From: an uncultured Candidatus Melainabacteria bacterium
GTDB taxonomy: Bacteria; Cyanobacteriota; Vampirovibrionia; Gastranaerophilales; Gastranaerophilaceae
DNA length: 64,000 nucleotides
Reading direction: 5' to 3'
Assembly (NCBI GenBank): GCA_934718135.1
Contig: CAKUZW010000002.1
Span: 248,001-312,000 of the forward strand
Shown piece after piece: positions 1 through 7,919 of the stretch (its first letter is position 1; the number at the start of each line of letters is the position of its first letter). The notes beneath the pieces were generated by a model. The model was not told where the DNA came from. It saw only the letters and a program-made list of their open reading frames with translations, and made no database searches. The translations under genes and the position numbers were made by a program.

Positions 1-84
1 GTTACTAAATATTAATAATATATTAAATAATTTTACTTTAGAAGTTTTTTGTTGTATTAATAACACTTGATAAAGGATTTTAAT

Positions 85-783
85 ATGGCTGTATCTCCTA
101 TTGACCTAAAAAATCATACAATGAATGGGTTTGTTAGTCGCAAGAATATTTCTTACGGCTATATTGATATGGCTAGCAGAAAAAACACCTCATCAAACAA
201 CAATAAAAAGGATAAAATCCTTGCAGGGATTGGTTCAACAGCATCAGTTACAGCGGCAACTTTAGGAATTATGAAACATCAAAAAGTTAAAAATCCTTTT
301 CATTTAAAATATTCTGTTGCGACAATGCTAACTATGGCAGCAGCAGGAAATATCGGGGGAGTTTTACTTAGTTCAATCGGAGAAAAGGTTTCAGACCAAA
401 AGAAAAAATGGAAAGAAGGTATATTCCAGATGATGCTGACTGCTGCTCCTATGCTTTTGGTTGACGGTTCATTAAAACTTTGTAGTAAGACCAAAAAATT
501 TAATAATAATTTTGCTAAAATTGTTGCTTCCGTTGCGGGAGTTGTGATTGGTTCCAATATCGCTTTGCATGTTTCAAACAAATTGAGAGATGATAAAGAA
601 GCTAAAAAACCGAAAAGAGAACTAAAATTGATTGATATGTTAGCAAATCTTGATGATGCGGTTGCAATTTTGGTTTTGGCAAAAATTCCATTTGCAGATA
701 AAATTCACATTGAATGTGCATTGCCGTTTATTTACTCATTCTGCGGATACCGTTCAGGTAGTGCAGATGTCAAAAGCAAATAG
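85..783 (+). CDS. Hypothetical membrane-associated protein
   Basis: I do not recognise this 232-residue protein. The start is the ATG at 85, seven bases after AAAGGA, rather than the TTG at 67. After a polar Lys/Asn-rich N terminus come several weakly hydrophobic Gly/Ala-rich stretches (about residues 41-58, 75-100, 115-130, 145-160) and a last hydrophobic segment near residues 190-222, so it probably sits in a membrane. A basic K/R-rich linker lies near residue 175. It meets the hydrolase gene tail to tail with one base between the stop codons. Its style resembles the 22348-23937 protein, so it may belong to the same lineage-specific group; that is inference. Confidence 0.6.
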   Translation: MAVSPIDLKNHTMNGFVSRKNISYGYIDMASRKNTSSNNNKKDKILAGIGSTASVTAATLGIMKHQKVKNPFHLKYSVATMLTMAAAGNIGGVLLSSIGEKVSDQKKKWKEGIFQMMLTAAPMLLVDGSLKLCSKTKKFNNNFAKIVASVAGVVIGSNIALHVSNKLRDDKEAKKPKRELKLIDMLANLDDAVAILVLAKIPFADKIHIECALPFIYSFCGYRSGSADVKSK

Positions 784-784
784 G

Positions 785-1507
785 TTATATCAATATCCAA
801 TCGGTACAAATTTGTAAGAACTCTTGCGGATAATCCATATACAAATCTTCTGCATGGCGAGTGTTTTTGAAAACTTTATAATCTTTTTTGCAAGTCGCTT
901 TTTGGAATAACGTTTCAGTATGCCAAGGAAGAACGGTCGGATCTTTTTCTCCTGCAATAAATAGTGTTGGAGTTTTTATATTTTGTACAAAATCTATTGG
1001 CTTTTGTTTAGGTAAAAATGGACTTGTCGGGCGAATTGTCAGCCATCTGAAAGGTTCAAATTTGTGAAATAATGTCGGAATCCACGCATCAGGTGAATAT
1101 ATTTTATTTTCAATTTTGAAAAATTCAGTTGGTGCTGATACTGCTATGATTTTTGAAATTTCACTATGTTTTGCCCCATACAAAAGCACCAACGCTCCAC
1201 CTAGTGAAAAACCTAAAAGGCAAATATTTTTATAATTTAAATCCTTTGCAAAATTGACAACAACGTCCAAATCTTTTTCTTCATTGGACGTAAAAGAGTA
1301 AAACCCGCCACTATTCCCATGCCCTCTGAAATTCATCGAAATAACATCAAAATGTTTTGACAAATCATCTGATAACTTCAAAAAAGCTTTAGCATCTTTT
1401 GTCATAAACCAACCGGGGCAAATGATTACAACTGTATCATTTGAATTTGAATAATGATTTATGGAAATTTTTATATTGTCGGTTGTTGTTAAAAATACTT
1501 CCTTCAT
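785..1507 (-). CDS. Alpha/beta hydrolase
   Basis: A 240-residue serine hydrolase of the alpha/beta fold. The nucleophile elbow is GFSLGG (Ser101), the acid is probably Asp189 in the GEKDP turn, and the base is His218 near the C terminus. The PGW stretch at 31-33 fits the oxyanion region. There is no signal peptide, so it should be cytoplasmic. The closest general type is the lysophospholipase/esterase or cutinase-like hydrolase group; the substrate cannot be read from sequence. It is the last gene of a three-gene minus-strand operon, starting three bases after the stop of the secreted-protein gene at 1511-2176. It may therefore act on an envelope-derived substrate, which is inference. Confidence 0.85.
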   Translation of the reverse strand: MKEVFLTTTDNIKISINHYSNSNDTVVIICPGWFMTKDAKAFLKLSDDLSKHFDVISMNFRGHGNSGGFYSFTSNEEKDLDVVVNFAKDLNYKNICLLGFSLGGALVLLYGAKHSEISKIIAVSAPTEFFKIENKIYSPDAWIPTLFHKFEPFRWLTIRPTSPFLPKQKPIDFVQNIKTPTLFIAGEKDPTVLPWHTETLFQKATCKKDYKVFKNTRHAEDLYMDYPQEFLQICTDWILI

Positions 1508-1510
1508 TGT

Positions 1511-2176
1511 TTATAGATTTTGCATAATTTCAGAAAATACGTTCATAAGCTCTTTTTGGTTCGGAATTGTACAAGTTTTTCCATCTGTTAGAACTTTTAT
1601 CAGTTTTTCTTCTTCAGGAGTTAATTTTTCTTTTTGATTAGCTATTGAATATAAATTTTCAGGATTGTTCAAGATTTTTTTGATTTGTTCTTCATTTTTT
1701 TGACTTCTTGCAATGAACGCATCAACCATTATATTCAATTGGTCTTTCGTAAAATCGCATTGTACAATAGGTTCAAATTTTGCAAGCATTTCATCTGATA
1801 CAGGAACTTCAAAAAGTTCTCGAACATCTTTGCCCAAACCTTCAAATTTGCCGGTCAGATTATATGAACATTTATCACCATTCCAACCATTTACATCAAC
1901 TTTAAACCCGAATTTCAAACCAAAAACATCCCAATATTGGCTGATATGAAGAGGTTCACAAGTTCTGAAGTTGTTGATATACCTTTGAGATAGATTTTCG
2001 ATTTTTTTATCTATAGAATTATTTGCAGCTTCTTCTGCAATAATTTTAGCTTGTTTTGCATTATTTTGATTAATTTCTGTCTGTTCTTTTACATTTTTTG
2101 TTTGAATAGCATTTGCACCTGTTGCAAGACTCACAAACATTACCAATGTTATAAGATATGTTGTAAATTTTTTCAT
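1511..2176 (-). CDS. Secreted protein, paralogue of 2189-2818
   Basis: A 221-residue protein with a clear signal peptide (KK, then a hydrophobic core, then an Ala-x-Ala-like end near residue 23). The mature part starts with an Asn/Ala/Lys-rich helix, then a Cys-containing domain with C-E-P, NGWNGDKC, QCDFTKDQL and KTCTI blocks. The same four Cys blocks recur in the neighbour at 2189-2818, which makes the two tandem paralogues, probably with two disulfides each in the periplasm or outside. AGAGGA precedes the ATG. I do not recognise the family. It lies 12 bases after the upstream gene and is co-transcribed with it and with the hydrolase. Confidence 0.75.
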   Translation of the reverse strand: MKKFTTYLITLVMFVSLATGANAIQTKNVKEQTEINQNNAKQAKIIAEEAANNSIDKKIENLSQRYINNFRTCEPLHISQYWDVFGLKFGFKVDVNGWNGDKCSYNLTGKFEGLGKDVRELFEVPVSDEMLAKFEPIVQCDFTKDQLNIMVDAFIARSQKNEEQIKKILNNPENLYSIANQKEKLTPEEEKLIKVLTDGKTCTIPNQKELMNVFSEIMQNL

Positions 2177-2188
2177 ATTTTCCTCTTT

Positions 2189-2818
2189 CTAAAATCCCAT
2201 TAGTGAATTCATTAAGTTGTTTAAATCATTTGAGTTAAGTAATGTACAAGCCTTTTGACCCAAAACAACACTCAAAATCCTTTGATCAGAACCACTTAAA
2301 CCATTTGCACCTATCAGATTAATGCCGTTCGGATCTTTAAGCATTCGCCCACCATTACTTCTTGAACCTTCTTCCAGAATTGAATCACCAACATATTGAA
2401 GTTGTTCTTTTGTGAATTCACATCTTATTTTTGGAGTGAAAGCCGATACTGTAGCATCAGACGGATCAATCCCATAAATAGAACTGAATGACGAACTTAA
2501 TCCGGATGCATTAGCCGTGAAATTCAAACGACACTTGTTATTTACCCAACCGTCAATTTTTATGTTATAGTTGATATTCATACCCATATAATCTGATTTC
2601 ATACTTTCAGAATATGGTCTGCACATTTTCAAGTTGTTTGCAAATGTTGAGTTTTTATTTGTTTGAGCTGTTGGTCTTTTGTATTGCTGTTGTATTGTTG
2701 GAGTAGAAGTCGGTTTATTAATTCTTCTTTCTGTCACAACTGCACCAAATACCTGACTTCCAATAAAAATTCCGACCACAAATAAAATTGCAAATAGTTT
2801 AGTTAAATCTTTTTTCAT
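2189..2818 (-). CDS. Secreted protein, paralogue of 1511-2176
   Basis: A 209-residue protein with an N-terminal signal sequence (hydrophobic core at residues 8-25). The mature region has a Thr/Gln-rich linker, then the conserved blocks C-R-P, DGWVNNKC, RCEFTKEQL and KACTL, which align with those of the next gene. Identity between the two looks low apart from the Cys blocks, so the duplication is old. First gene of the minus-strand operon 2818 to 785. No family recognised. A role in the envelope is inferred only from the signal peptide and cysteines. Confidence 0.75.
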   Translation of the reverse strand: MKKDLTKLFAILFVVGIFIGSQVFGAVVTERRINKPTSTPTIQQQYKRPTAQTNKNSTFANNLKMCRPYSESMKSDYMGMNINYNIKIDGWVNNKCRLNFTANASGLSSSFSSIYGIDPSDATVSAFTPKIRCEFTKEQLQYVGDSILEEGSRSNGGRMLKDPNGINLIGANGLSGSDQRILSVVLGQKACTLLNSNDLNNLMNSLMGF

Positions 2819-2933
2819 CCTTTTCGCCTTCTATTTTTTATTATTATATATTATCAAGGCATTTTTTCATATAAACTATATGAATGGTTTTTTTCTTTGT
2901 TTTATTGTATAATCCCTTTAGAAGAGGAGCTTG

Positions 2934-3620
2934 ATGGGTAAAAATACAAACAATTTACTACTTTTAGGTATCAGCATTCTTGTAATGGGATTGTTCTTGC
3001 TATCTTATTCTATATCATCTTATATGGAATTGAAGTCATTAGATGAAAAAATGAATTTTGAAGAACTCGAAGACAACAACCAAATGTCCTCTTCTGACAA
3101 ATATTACAGATATTTGTCAAACTCAGATTATTTAAATCAAAAATTAAATAAAAACAAAGACTTGTTAATCAAAAATGCATCTTGTGTTTATCTTGATTAT
3201 GCCGAACACAACGCTGTTGGGTTGTATGAATTGACTTATAACGGACTGGAAGGTGATACATCAAGAAAAAATGTCGCAGCCGGAAATGTTCGCTCTTTAT
3301 ATAATATTTTAAATAGCTATAGAACTTGTAGCAAAACATCAGGCTATAAGGATGAATTAAAGCATATTTTGGACGAAATTGAACACGCTGACACTATGTA
3401 TGATAGAGATATGAGAATGGAGAATTTTATGGGCGAAAATATCATTCGTTCCGATTCTCAACAAACTCAACAAGGTGCCGCAATTGCCGGAGATTCTTAT
3501 TCTTCAAATCAAAATGACAGCCAAAATGTTTACCCGCAACAAAATGTTCAACCTCAACCGACTTCACCTCAACAGATTGAAACTCAACAACAATATCCAG
3601 CTCAAAATTTACCTCAATAA
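2934..3620 (+). CDS. Single-pass membrane protein with Gln-rich tail
   Basis: A 228-residue protein. The ATG at 2934 is preferred over the TTG at 2931 because AGAGGAG ends four bases before it; a TATAAT box lies at 2908-2913. Residues 9-30 form one transmembrane helix, followed by a largely helical polar domain (about 35-165) with two Cys residues, and a C-terminal tail of about 60 residues rich in Gln, Pro, Ser and Asn, which looks disordered. No family recognised. It may be anchored facing the periplasm. It is transcribed away from the 2818-785 operon, so the 110-bp gap holds divergent promoters. Confidence 0.7.
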   Translation: MGKNTNNLLLLGISILVMGLFLLSYSISSYMELKSLDEKMNFEELEDNNQMSSSDKYYRYLSNSDYLNQKLNKNKDLLIKNASCVYLDYAEHNAVGLYELTYNGLEGDTSRKNVAAGNVRSLYNILNSYRTCSKTSGYKDELKHILDEIEHADTMYDRDMRMENFMGENIIRSDSQQTQQGAAIAGDSYSSNQNDSQNVYPQQNVQPQPTSPQQIETQQQYPAQNLPQ

Positions 3621-3671
3621 AATTTGTAATTAAATTTCCAACTCCAATTAAAAAATTTTGCATAAAAAAAA

Positions 3672-3700
3672 CCACTCAACAAGTGAGTGGGTCGTTTTCT
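3672..3700 (+). terminator. Probable intrinsic terminator after 2934-3620
   Basis: A 7-bp stem (CCACTCA with TGAGTGG) with a five-base loop, followed by a broken T-run (GTCGTTTT). It lies 50 bases after the stop codon. The rest of the gap, to about 4000, shows no coding signal. Confidence 0.5.
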
Positions 3701-4001
3701 GCATCCTAATGGTCTCTTTTAGTGTTTATTATTTAGGAGTTTATATGTTTTTGGGGTTAATGAACTATTTATATTTAGTGTTTCGACTACACTTAAATCT
3801 TATGTAATTATTATGCCACAACAAAAATTCAAAGTCAATAAGATGTTTTTATAAAATTTTCAAAACCTCTACAATCAGCATATAGTGTACAATTTACACT
3901 TTACAAAACTTAACATTTAGGGGTTCCAAGTATTTTTCGTCAAAATTACTTCATCGAAATTCAAATATTAAGAAATATAAACCCTAATTTTAATAAAAAA
4001 G

Positions 4002-4041
4002 CAATTATTTACGAATTATATTCTTTATATATATAAGAGAG
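4002..4041 (+). promoter_or_regulatory. Candidate promoter, CAAT-N18-TTTATATATA class
   Basis: CAAT at 4002-4005 is followed 18 bases later by TTTATATATATAAGAGAG (4024-4041), 20 bases before the ATG of 4062. The same arrangement is seen before 26940 and 27414 and, less exactly, before 13745. Confidence 0.5.
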
Positions 4042-4061
4042 TATAAAAGGATAATTCGATT

Positions 4062-4403
4062 ATGAGTCATAGAGATGTGATGGCTATAAATGAAATAGCC
4101 GCAACAAGAGAAACCAGTTATGTAAGTGCAGATTTCGGAATTAAGCAAAGCAATCCCGAAACACAAAACTTGATAAGTTCAACATTTGGAATGATTAAGC
4201 ACAATTTGAGTGCATTATGGACATCAGTCGGACTTGATCCGAATGTAAATATGGCTTATGAAAAAACAATGACCGATCCAAAACAATGCATGGAAATTCA
4301 GGGTAAAAAATTCTATCAACACCCAGGAGTTGGGAATTTACGACCATACAATGAAGTTGGAAATCCTGCAGGTGGATGTTTTACAATGCAAACAATGGCT
4401 TAA
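4062..4403 (+). CDS. Hypothetical protein, first of a two-gene unit
   Basis: A 113-residue soluble protein with no signal peptide or membrane segment. AAAGGA lies ten bases before the ATG. Two Cys (near residues 79 and 106), a Gly-Gly-Cys-Phe close to the C terminus and several Asn/Thr-rich turns are the only notable features. I do not recognise a family. It is followed after 26 bases by another small gene in the same direction, and the pair shares the TTTATATATA-type promoter. The same promoter class precedes two or three other lineage-specific genes in the window, so co-regulation is possible. Confidence 0.6.
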   Translation: MSHRDVMAINEIAATRETSYVSADFGIKQSNPETQNLISSTFGMIKHNLSALWTSVGLDPNVNMAYEKTMTDPKQCMEIQGKKFYQHPGVGNLRPYNEVGNPAGGCFTMQTMA

Positions 4404-4429
4404 GAAAAAACAAAGGATAAAAAAAATAA

Positions 4430-4690
4430 ATGCAACAAATCGGCGGTATACAACTTAATTCTAAACCAGGAACAGATTTTAACACTCAGTATTCTGTGCC
4501 CGATACCGGTTTGACAAACAATACAACATTAGCAAAATCAAATCCTTTATATAATCTTTTACAAGTAATGTTCCAAAACACACAAACAAATAACATTTCA
4601 GAACAACTTGCAAAATGTGATGTAGTAGCATCAAACGGCTTGAAACCTAATCTTGAAAAAGGTGCTCATAAATTATTTACACAAGCATAA
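4430..4690 (+). CDS. Small hypothetical protein
   Basis: An 86-residue soluble protein with an AAAGGA ribosome-binding site ten or so bases before the ATG. Composition is Asn/Thr/Gln-rich in the first half. No domain recognised. It is very probably translated from the same transcript as 4062-4403. Confidence 0.55.
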   Translation: MQQIGGIQLNSKPGTDFNTQYSVPDTGLTNNTTLAKSNPLYNLLQVMFQNTQTNNISEQLAKCDVVASNGLKPNLEKGAHKLFTQA

Positions 4691-4754
4691 AATAAAGGTG
4701 AGAAAGGACAAGGAAATAAGTTCGCTACGATTTTTATCTTTTACAACATTTTGT

Positions 4755-4890
4755 ACAACAACGGAATTGTCACCCTGAACTTTACAAAGCAGGAATTACA
4801 CGTCATCCTGAGGGCACGCGAGCAAAGGATGTAAGGTGTTAACCAATGCGAGCGTGAGTTAGCCCGAAGGATCTATGTACACTTCGCTAA
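4755..4890. repeat. Intergenic mosaic repeat (TCATCCTGAG / CGAAGGATC type)
   Basis: The 326-bp gap between 4690 and 5017 has no gene. It contains GTCACCCTGAACT, then CGTCATCCTGAGGGCACGCG, then AGCAAAGGATGT, then CGAGCGTGAG and CCCGAAGGATCT. The pieces look like copies of one short unit (TCATCCTGAG ... GCGAGC ... AAGGAT). The composition is clearly richer in GC than the surroundings. A matching scrap, TGTCATCCTGAACTGCGGA, is at 24234-24252. Confidence 0.5.
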
Positions 4891-4983
4891 ACGCACTCAC
4901 ATTAAACCATCTCCCGAATTTGTAAGTTCGTCACAACTCCCTAACAAATTCTACCCTCTGCTCTCCGCATACGAACTCATAGA

Positions 4984-5019
4984 CATATTGACTTTTATGG
5001 TACAATAAAAGTCAATATG
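4984..5019 (+). promoter_or_regulatory. Perfect 15-bp palindrome over the hydE -10 box and start codon
   Basis: CATATTGACTTTTAT (4984-4998) and its exact reverse complement (5005-5019) are separated by six bases. The extended -10 TGG-TACAAT (4998-5006) lies across the centre, and the right arm ends with the ATG of hydE (5017). It can be a repressor operator in DNA, or an RNA hairpin if transcription starts upstream. Confidence 0.6.
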
Positions 5020-6015
5020 AAGGATTTAACAAAAGACGAAATAATTGAGTATCTGGAAGACGACTCCAAAAATGATGAACTTTTCTCACTGGCTGATAAA
5101 ATCAGAAAAGAATATGTTGGTGATGAAGTTCATTTGAGAGGGCTGATTGAGTTTTCAAACATTTGCAAATGTCATTGCAAATACTGTGGTTTGCGTTGCG
5201 AAAATAAGAATTTAGAAAGATACAGAATAACACCGGATGATATCATTCTGTACGCAAAAAAAGCCGTTGATATGGGTTATAGAACAATTGTTCTTCAATC
5301 AGGTGAGGATAGTTTCTACACAAAAGAAATTTTATGCGAAATAATTAAAGGGATAAAAGAACTGGATGTTGCTTTAACTCTAAGCGTTGGAGAGAGAAGT
5401 TTTGAAGAGTACAAAGCATTTAGAGAAGCTGGTGCTGACAGATATTTAATCAGAATTGAAACAACTGACAGAAATTTGTATAAAAAACTTCATCCAAATA
5501 TGGATTTTGACAACAGATTAAGATGTTTGAAAGACCTGAGGACACTAGGATACGAAGTTGGAACCGGTTGTCTTGTCGGTTTACCGGAGCAAACAATTGA
5601 ATCTTTAGCGAATGATATTTTATTTTTCAAGGAAATAAACGCTGATATGGTTGGAATTGGGCCACTAATTTCGCACCCGAATACACCGCTGAAAGATTGC
5701 CCGAACGGAAGTTTTACCCTTGCATTAAAAGTAATGGCACTAACAAGAATTTTGCTCAAAAATATAAACATCCCTGCAACAACAGCGATGGAAACACTTA
5801 ACCCGAACGGAAGAATTATTGCACTGAAAAGTGGAGCAAATGTCGTTATGCCAAATGTTACAACAACTGAATTTCGAGCAAAATATGAGATTTACCCAAA
5901 CAAAATTTGCATAAATGAAAACCCAAGCCAATGCAGAAATTGTATCGGCGGGAAAATTCATTCTATAGGAAGAACCATTTCAACAGGTTACGGATTTAGA
6001 AGTGTTAAATCATAG
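5017..6015 (+). CDS. hydE: [FeFe]-hydrogenase H-cluster maturation radical SAM enzyme HydE
   Basis: A 332-residue radical SAM protein, cytoplasmic, that helps make the dithiolate-bridged di-iron subcluster of [FeFe]-hydrogenase. The SAM-cluster motif is C50-x3-C54-x2-C57, in the HydE-like context SNIC...YCGLR. The C terminus has C298-x7-C306-x2-C309, the spacing of the accessory cluster cysteines in some HydE proteins. Length is close to the family's usual 340-350. BioB or PylB relatives were considered, but the YCGLR signature and the C-terminal cysteines favour HydE. No Shine-Dalgarno precedes the ATG, and the -10 box is ten bases upstream, so the transcript is nearly leaderless. No hydF, hydG or hydrogenase gene is in the window. 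Confidence 0.88.
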   Translation: MKDLTKDEIIEYLEDDSKNDELFSLADKIRKEYVGDEVHLRGLIEFSNICKCHCKYCGLRCENKNLERYRITPDDIILYAKKAVDMGYRTIVLQSGEDSFYTKEILCEIIKGIKELDVALTLSVGERSFEEYKAFREAGADRYLIRIETTDRNLYKKLHPNMDFDNRLRCLKDLRTLGYEVGTGCLVGLPEQTIESLANDILFFKEINADMVGIGPLISHPNTPLKDCPNGSFTLALKVMALTRILLKNINIPATTAMETLNPNGRIIALKSGANVVMPNVTTTEFRAKYEIYPNKICINENPSQCRNCIGGKIHSIGRTISTGYGFRSVKS

Positions 6016-6071
6016 CAAAAATTTTTTCGGTTTATTTTTATTATAATTAAAAGTTAAAAGGATTTATTTCA

Positions 6072-6272
6072 ATGTATATATTACCCATACCAGCGTATAT
6101 TATAAAAGCAGCCATTCACAACAGAAAAGTTTTGAAGTACACGAATAAAGCTTGCCACAAAGTTTTAGGGGAAGGGATTAAAGACTCTCTTCACACAGCA
6201 GATAGAATTGGTTTAATAAACTTGAAGTTTATTAAAAATTACATAAAATGGTACAAAAAATTGTACTTTTAA
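6072..6272 (+). CDS. Small basic hypothetical protein
   Basis: A 66-residue, strongly basic protein with AAAGGA upstream of its ATG. The first 15 residues are hydrophobic, the rest is rich in Lys, Tyr and Ile. No family recognised. It follows hydE by 56 bases and converges on the XRE gene with eight bases between stops. Confidence 0.5.
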   Translation: MYILPIPAYIIKAAIHNRKVLKYTNKACHKVLGEGIKDSLHTADRIGLINLKFIKNYIKWYKKLYF

Positions 6273-6280
6273 AACAAATT

Positions 6281-6490
6281 CTATTTAAATAGTTCAACAA
6301 CTTCGACCTCTAAAAATTTAGCTATTGCAGAAATTTTATCAATAGTAATATTTAGTTTGCCGTTTTCAACCTTTCCGATATAAGAGCCATCCAAATCTAA
6401 GTTAAGAGAAAGTTCCTCTTGGGATAGACCTTTTTGTTTTCTTAACCTTTTTATATTTTTACCCAACTTCTTTTTTATGTCTCTTGTCAT
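6281..6490 (-). CDS. XRE-family helix-turn-helix regulator
   Basis: A 69-residue single-domain DNA-binding protein of the Cro/CI (XRE, HTH_3) type. The recognition region is QEELSLNLDLDGSYIGKVE, then GKLNITIDKISAIAKFL, matching the five-helix fold almost end to end. No extra domain. It is divergent from the prepilin gene at 6589, and the 98-bp space between holds inverted and direct repeats that may be its operators. Confidence 0.85.
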   Translation of the reverse strand: MTRDIKKKLGKNIKRLRKQKGLSQEELSLNLDLDGSYIGKVENGKLNITIDKISAIAKFLEVEVVELFK

Positions 6491-6502
6491 AACAGTAATT
6501 TT

Positions 6503-6558
6503 GGCAATAATCGGGCAATATTTCCACGATTGACAGTCGTGTTAAACCATGTTATATA
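6503..6558 (+). promoter_or_regulatory. Prepilin promoter with candidate operators
   Basis: TTGACA (6530-6535), 17-base spacer, TATATA (6553-6558): a good sigma-70-type promoter for 6589. The -35 box is enclosed by an inverted repeat, CACGA (6525-6529) and TCGTG (6537-6541). Two direct GGCAATA repeats (6503 and 6514) lie 11 bp apart. These are plausible sites for the divergent XRE protein. Confidence 0.6.
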
Positions 6559-6588
6559 TAGTCATGCAAAGGGTTTAGAGGAATTAAA

Positions 6589-7260
6589 ATGTTAAAATTA
6601 AAAAATCAAAAAATTGGATTTTCACTAGAAGAAGTTTTAATTACATTAGGAATTATCGGGATAATTGCAGCAATAACAATTCCCAGTTTGATTACGAAAT
6701 ATCAAAAGCAAAGGACAGTAACTCAACTAAAAAAGACATATTCTGTTTTGCAACAAGCGATAAAAATGGCATCAGAAGAATACGGAGACTGCGAAGGTTG
6801 GGAGTATAATCTGACGGGAGAGGAATTCATAAAAAGATATTTTCTCCCATATTTAAAAGCGACAGAAGTAAATATGCCACTAACATATACCGATTTAAAA
6901 GGAGTTGTGCTAAAGGATACATCACACCCGAAATTTATGCTCAATGATGGTTCGATTATAATGTACATATATACAGAAGGATTTGAATGTAGAAACCACC
7001 TTGTTGTTGATTTAAACGGTTCCGCAGGTCCAAACCGTTTGGGCAGAGATGTTTTTATACTATCATTTTTTGAAAATATTTTAACTACATATACCCAATA
7101 CAAAAGACCTTCGCTAATGACACATGAAAACCTGATAAGACCAGGCACAAGCGGACAATGTTCCAGACAAGCAAATGGAGGAATTCTTGGTCCGGGGTCT
7201 TATTGTTCAAGATTAATCGAAGTGGATTCTTGGTCGATAAGCAAAGATTATCCATGGTAG
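6589..7260 (+). CDS. Type IV prepilin-like protein
   Basis: A 223-residue protein with a class III signal peptide: a ten-residue basic leader ending in Gly, then FSLEEVLITLGIIG, in which Glu at mature position 5 is kept. Prepilin peptidase would cut after Gly10, and the hydrophobic helix (residues 11-35) would pack into a pilus or pseudopilus. The globular part has six or so Cys, including several in the last 60 residues, probably disulfide-bonded outside. AGAGGA precedes the ATG. No pilus assembly genes are next to it; stand-alone prepilins of this form are common in the proposed lineage. Whether it is a major or minor pilin is not visible. Confidence 0.85.
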   Translation: MLKLKNQKIGFSLEEVLITLGIIGIIAAITIPSLITKYQKQRTVTQLKKTYSVLQQAIKMASEEYGDCEGWEYNLTGEEFIKRYFLPYLKATEVNMPLTYTDLKGVVLKDTSHPKFMLNDGSIIMYIYTEGFECRNHLVVDLNGSAGPNRLGRDVFILSFFENILTTYTQYKRPSLMTHENLIRPGTSGQCSRQANGGILGPGSYCSRLIEVDSWSISKDYPW

Positions 7261-7472
7261 AAAATAGTTTTTTAATGTAACAAGTCTTTGATAACTTGTG
7301 ATAATCATCTCAATTGCTTTATATCCAAACAATTTTGAATAATCTGTTGCTTTTGGAGATAAACTTGATTCAACTGAGAGAACTAATGCATCAATGCCTG
7401 TGGATATTAAAGATGCGTATAAATTTCCTAATATTTAATAGCAAAATGATGATTTCAAGGTAAAATAAAACT
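7261..7472. other. Gap with a possible gene remnant
   Basis: No intact gene. On the minus strand there is an open frame of about 58 codons with natural codon use (it reads like ...GNLYASLISTGIDALVLS...), but it begins right after a stop codon near 7436, has no start codon, and runs into antisense of the prepilin. I treat it as a possible decayed gene end. Confidence 0.3.
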
Positions 7473-7655
7473 ATGGACGAAAATAAATTACTTAAAATGT
7501 TTAAATTGCGTGAAGATATCCTTATGGCACTAGAGGAAGGCATCTTAGCAATTGATAAAAATAAAAAAGTTATATTAACAAAAAACAGTGAAGTTATAGA
7601 ACAAATAAACTACGACACCGGCGGCCGCCCTTGCATGGTATATTTTATGAAGTAG
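7473..7655 (+). CDS. Short ORF, possible fragment
   Basis: A 60-residue frame with no good ribosome-binding site. The N terminus (residues 10-35, LREDILMALEEGILAIDKN) is reminiscent of the start of a PAS-type domain, but it ends after 60 residues in an odd GC-rich stretch (GGCGGCCGCC). It could be a small gene or the scrap of a sensor protein. I cannot decide. Confidence 0.3.
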   Translation: MDENKLLKMFKLREDILMALEEGILAIDKNKKVILTKNSEVIEQINYDTGGRPCMVYFMK

Positions 7656-7786
7656 TTGGGATTAAAAATTCAAGCGAGAAATCAAAATAATGGTGCTATA
7701 AATCGAATTTAATTATCACCTTTTATCATCCACAAAAATATTGCAAATGTTAAGTTGTTTAAGAATTTGTTACAATCGTCGCAAAC

Positions 7787-7836
<50 letters not shown>

Positions 7837-7837
7837 T

Positions 7838-7866
7838 TTGCACAAATTTCAGGCAAATTTTAAAAT
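7838..7866 (+). promoter_or_regulatory. Candidate promoter of 7920-9032
   Basis: TTGCAC (7838-7843), 17-base spacer, TAAAAT (7861-7866). The -35 box starts two bases after the (GTA)n tract, so changes in repeat number would alter the face or distance of anything binding upstream of -35. Confidence 0.5.
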
Positions 7867-7919
7867 TTCTAAGACTTTATAGCAGTGTAGGAAAATTAAA
7901 ATTAGTGAAAGGAAAAAAT

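Noticed and set aside
4988..5006. TTGACT...TACAAT as a full -35/-10 promoter for hydE
   Set aside because: The spacer would be only seven bases; the TTGACT is part of the palindrome, so only the extended -10 is accepted.
6723..7148. 141-residue minus-strand ORF
   Set aside because: Antisense of the prepilin gene, which has promoter, ribosome-binding site and a full family match.
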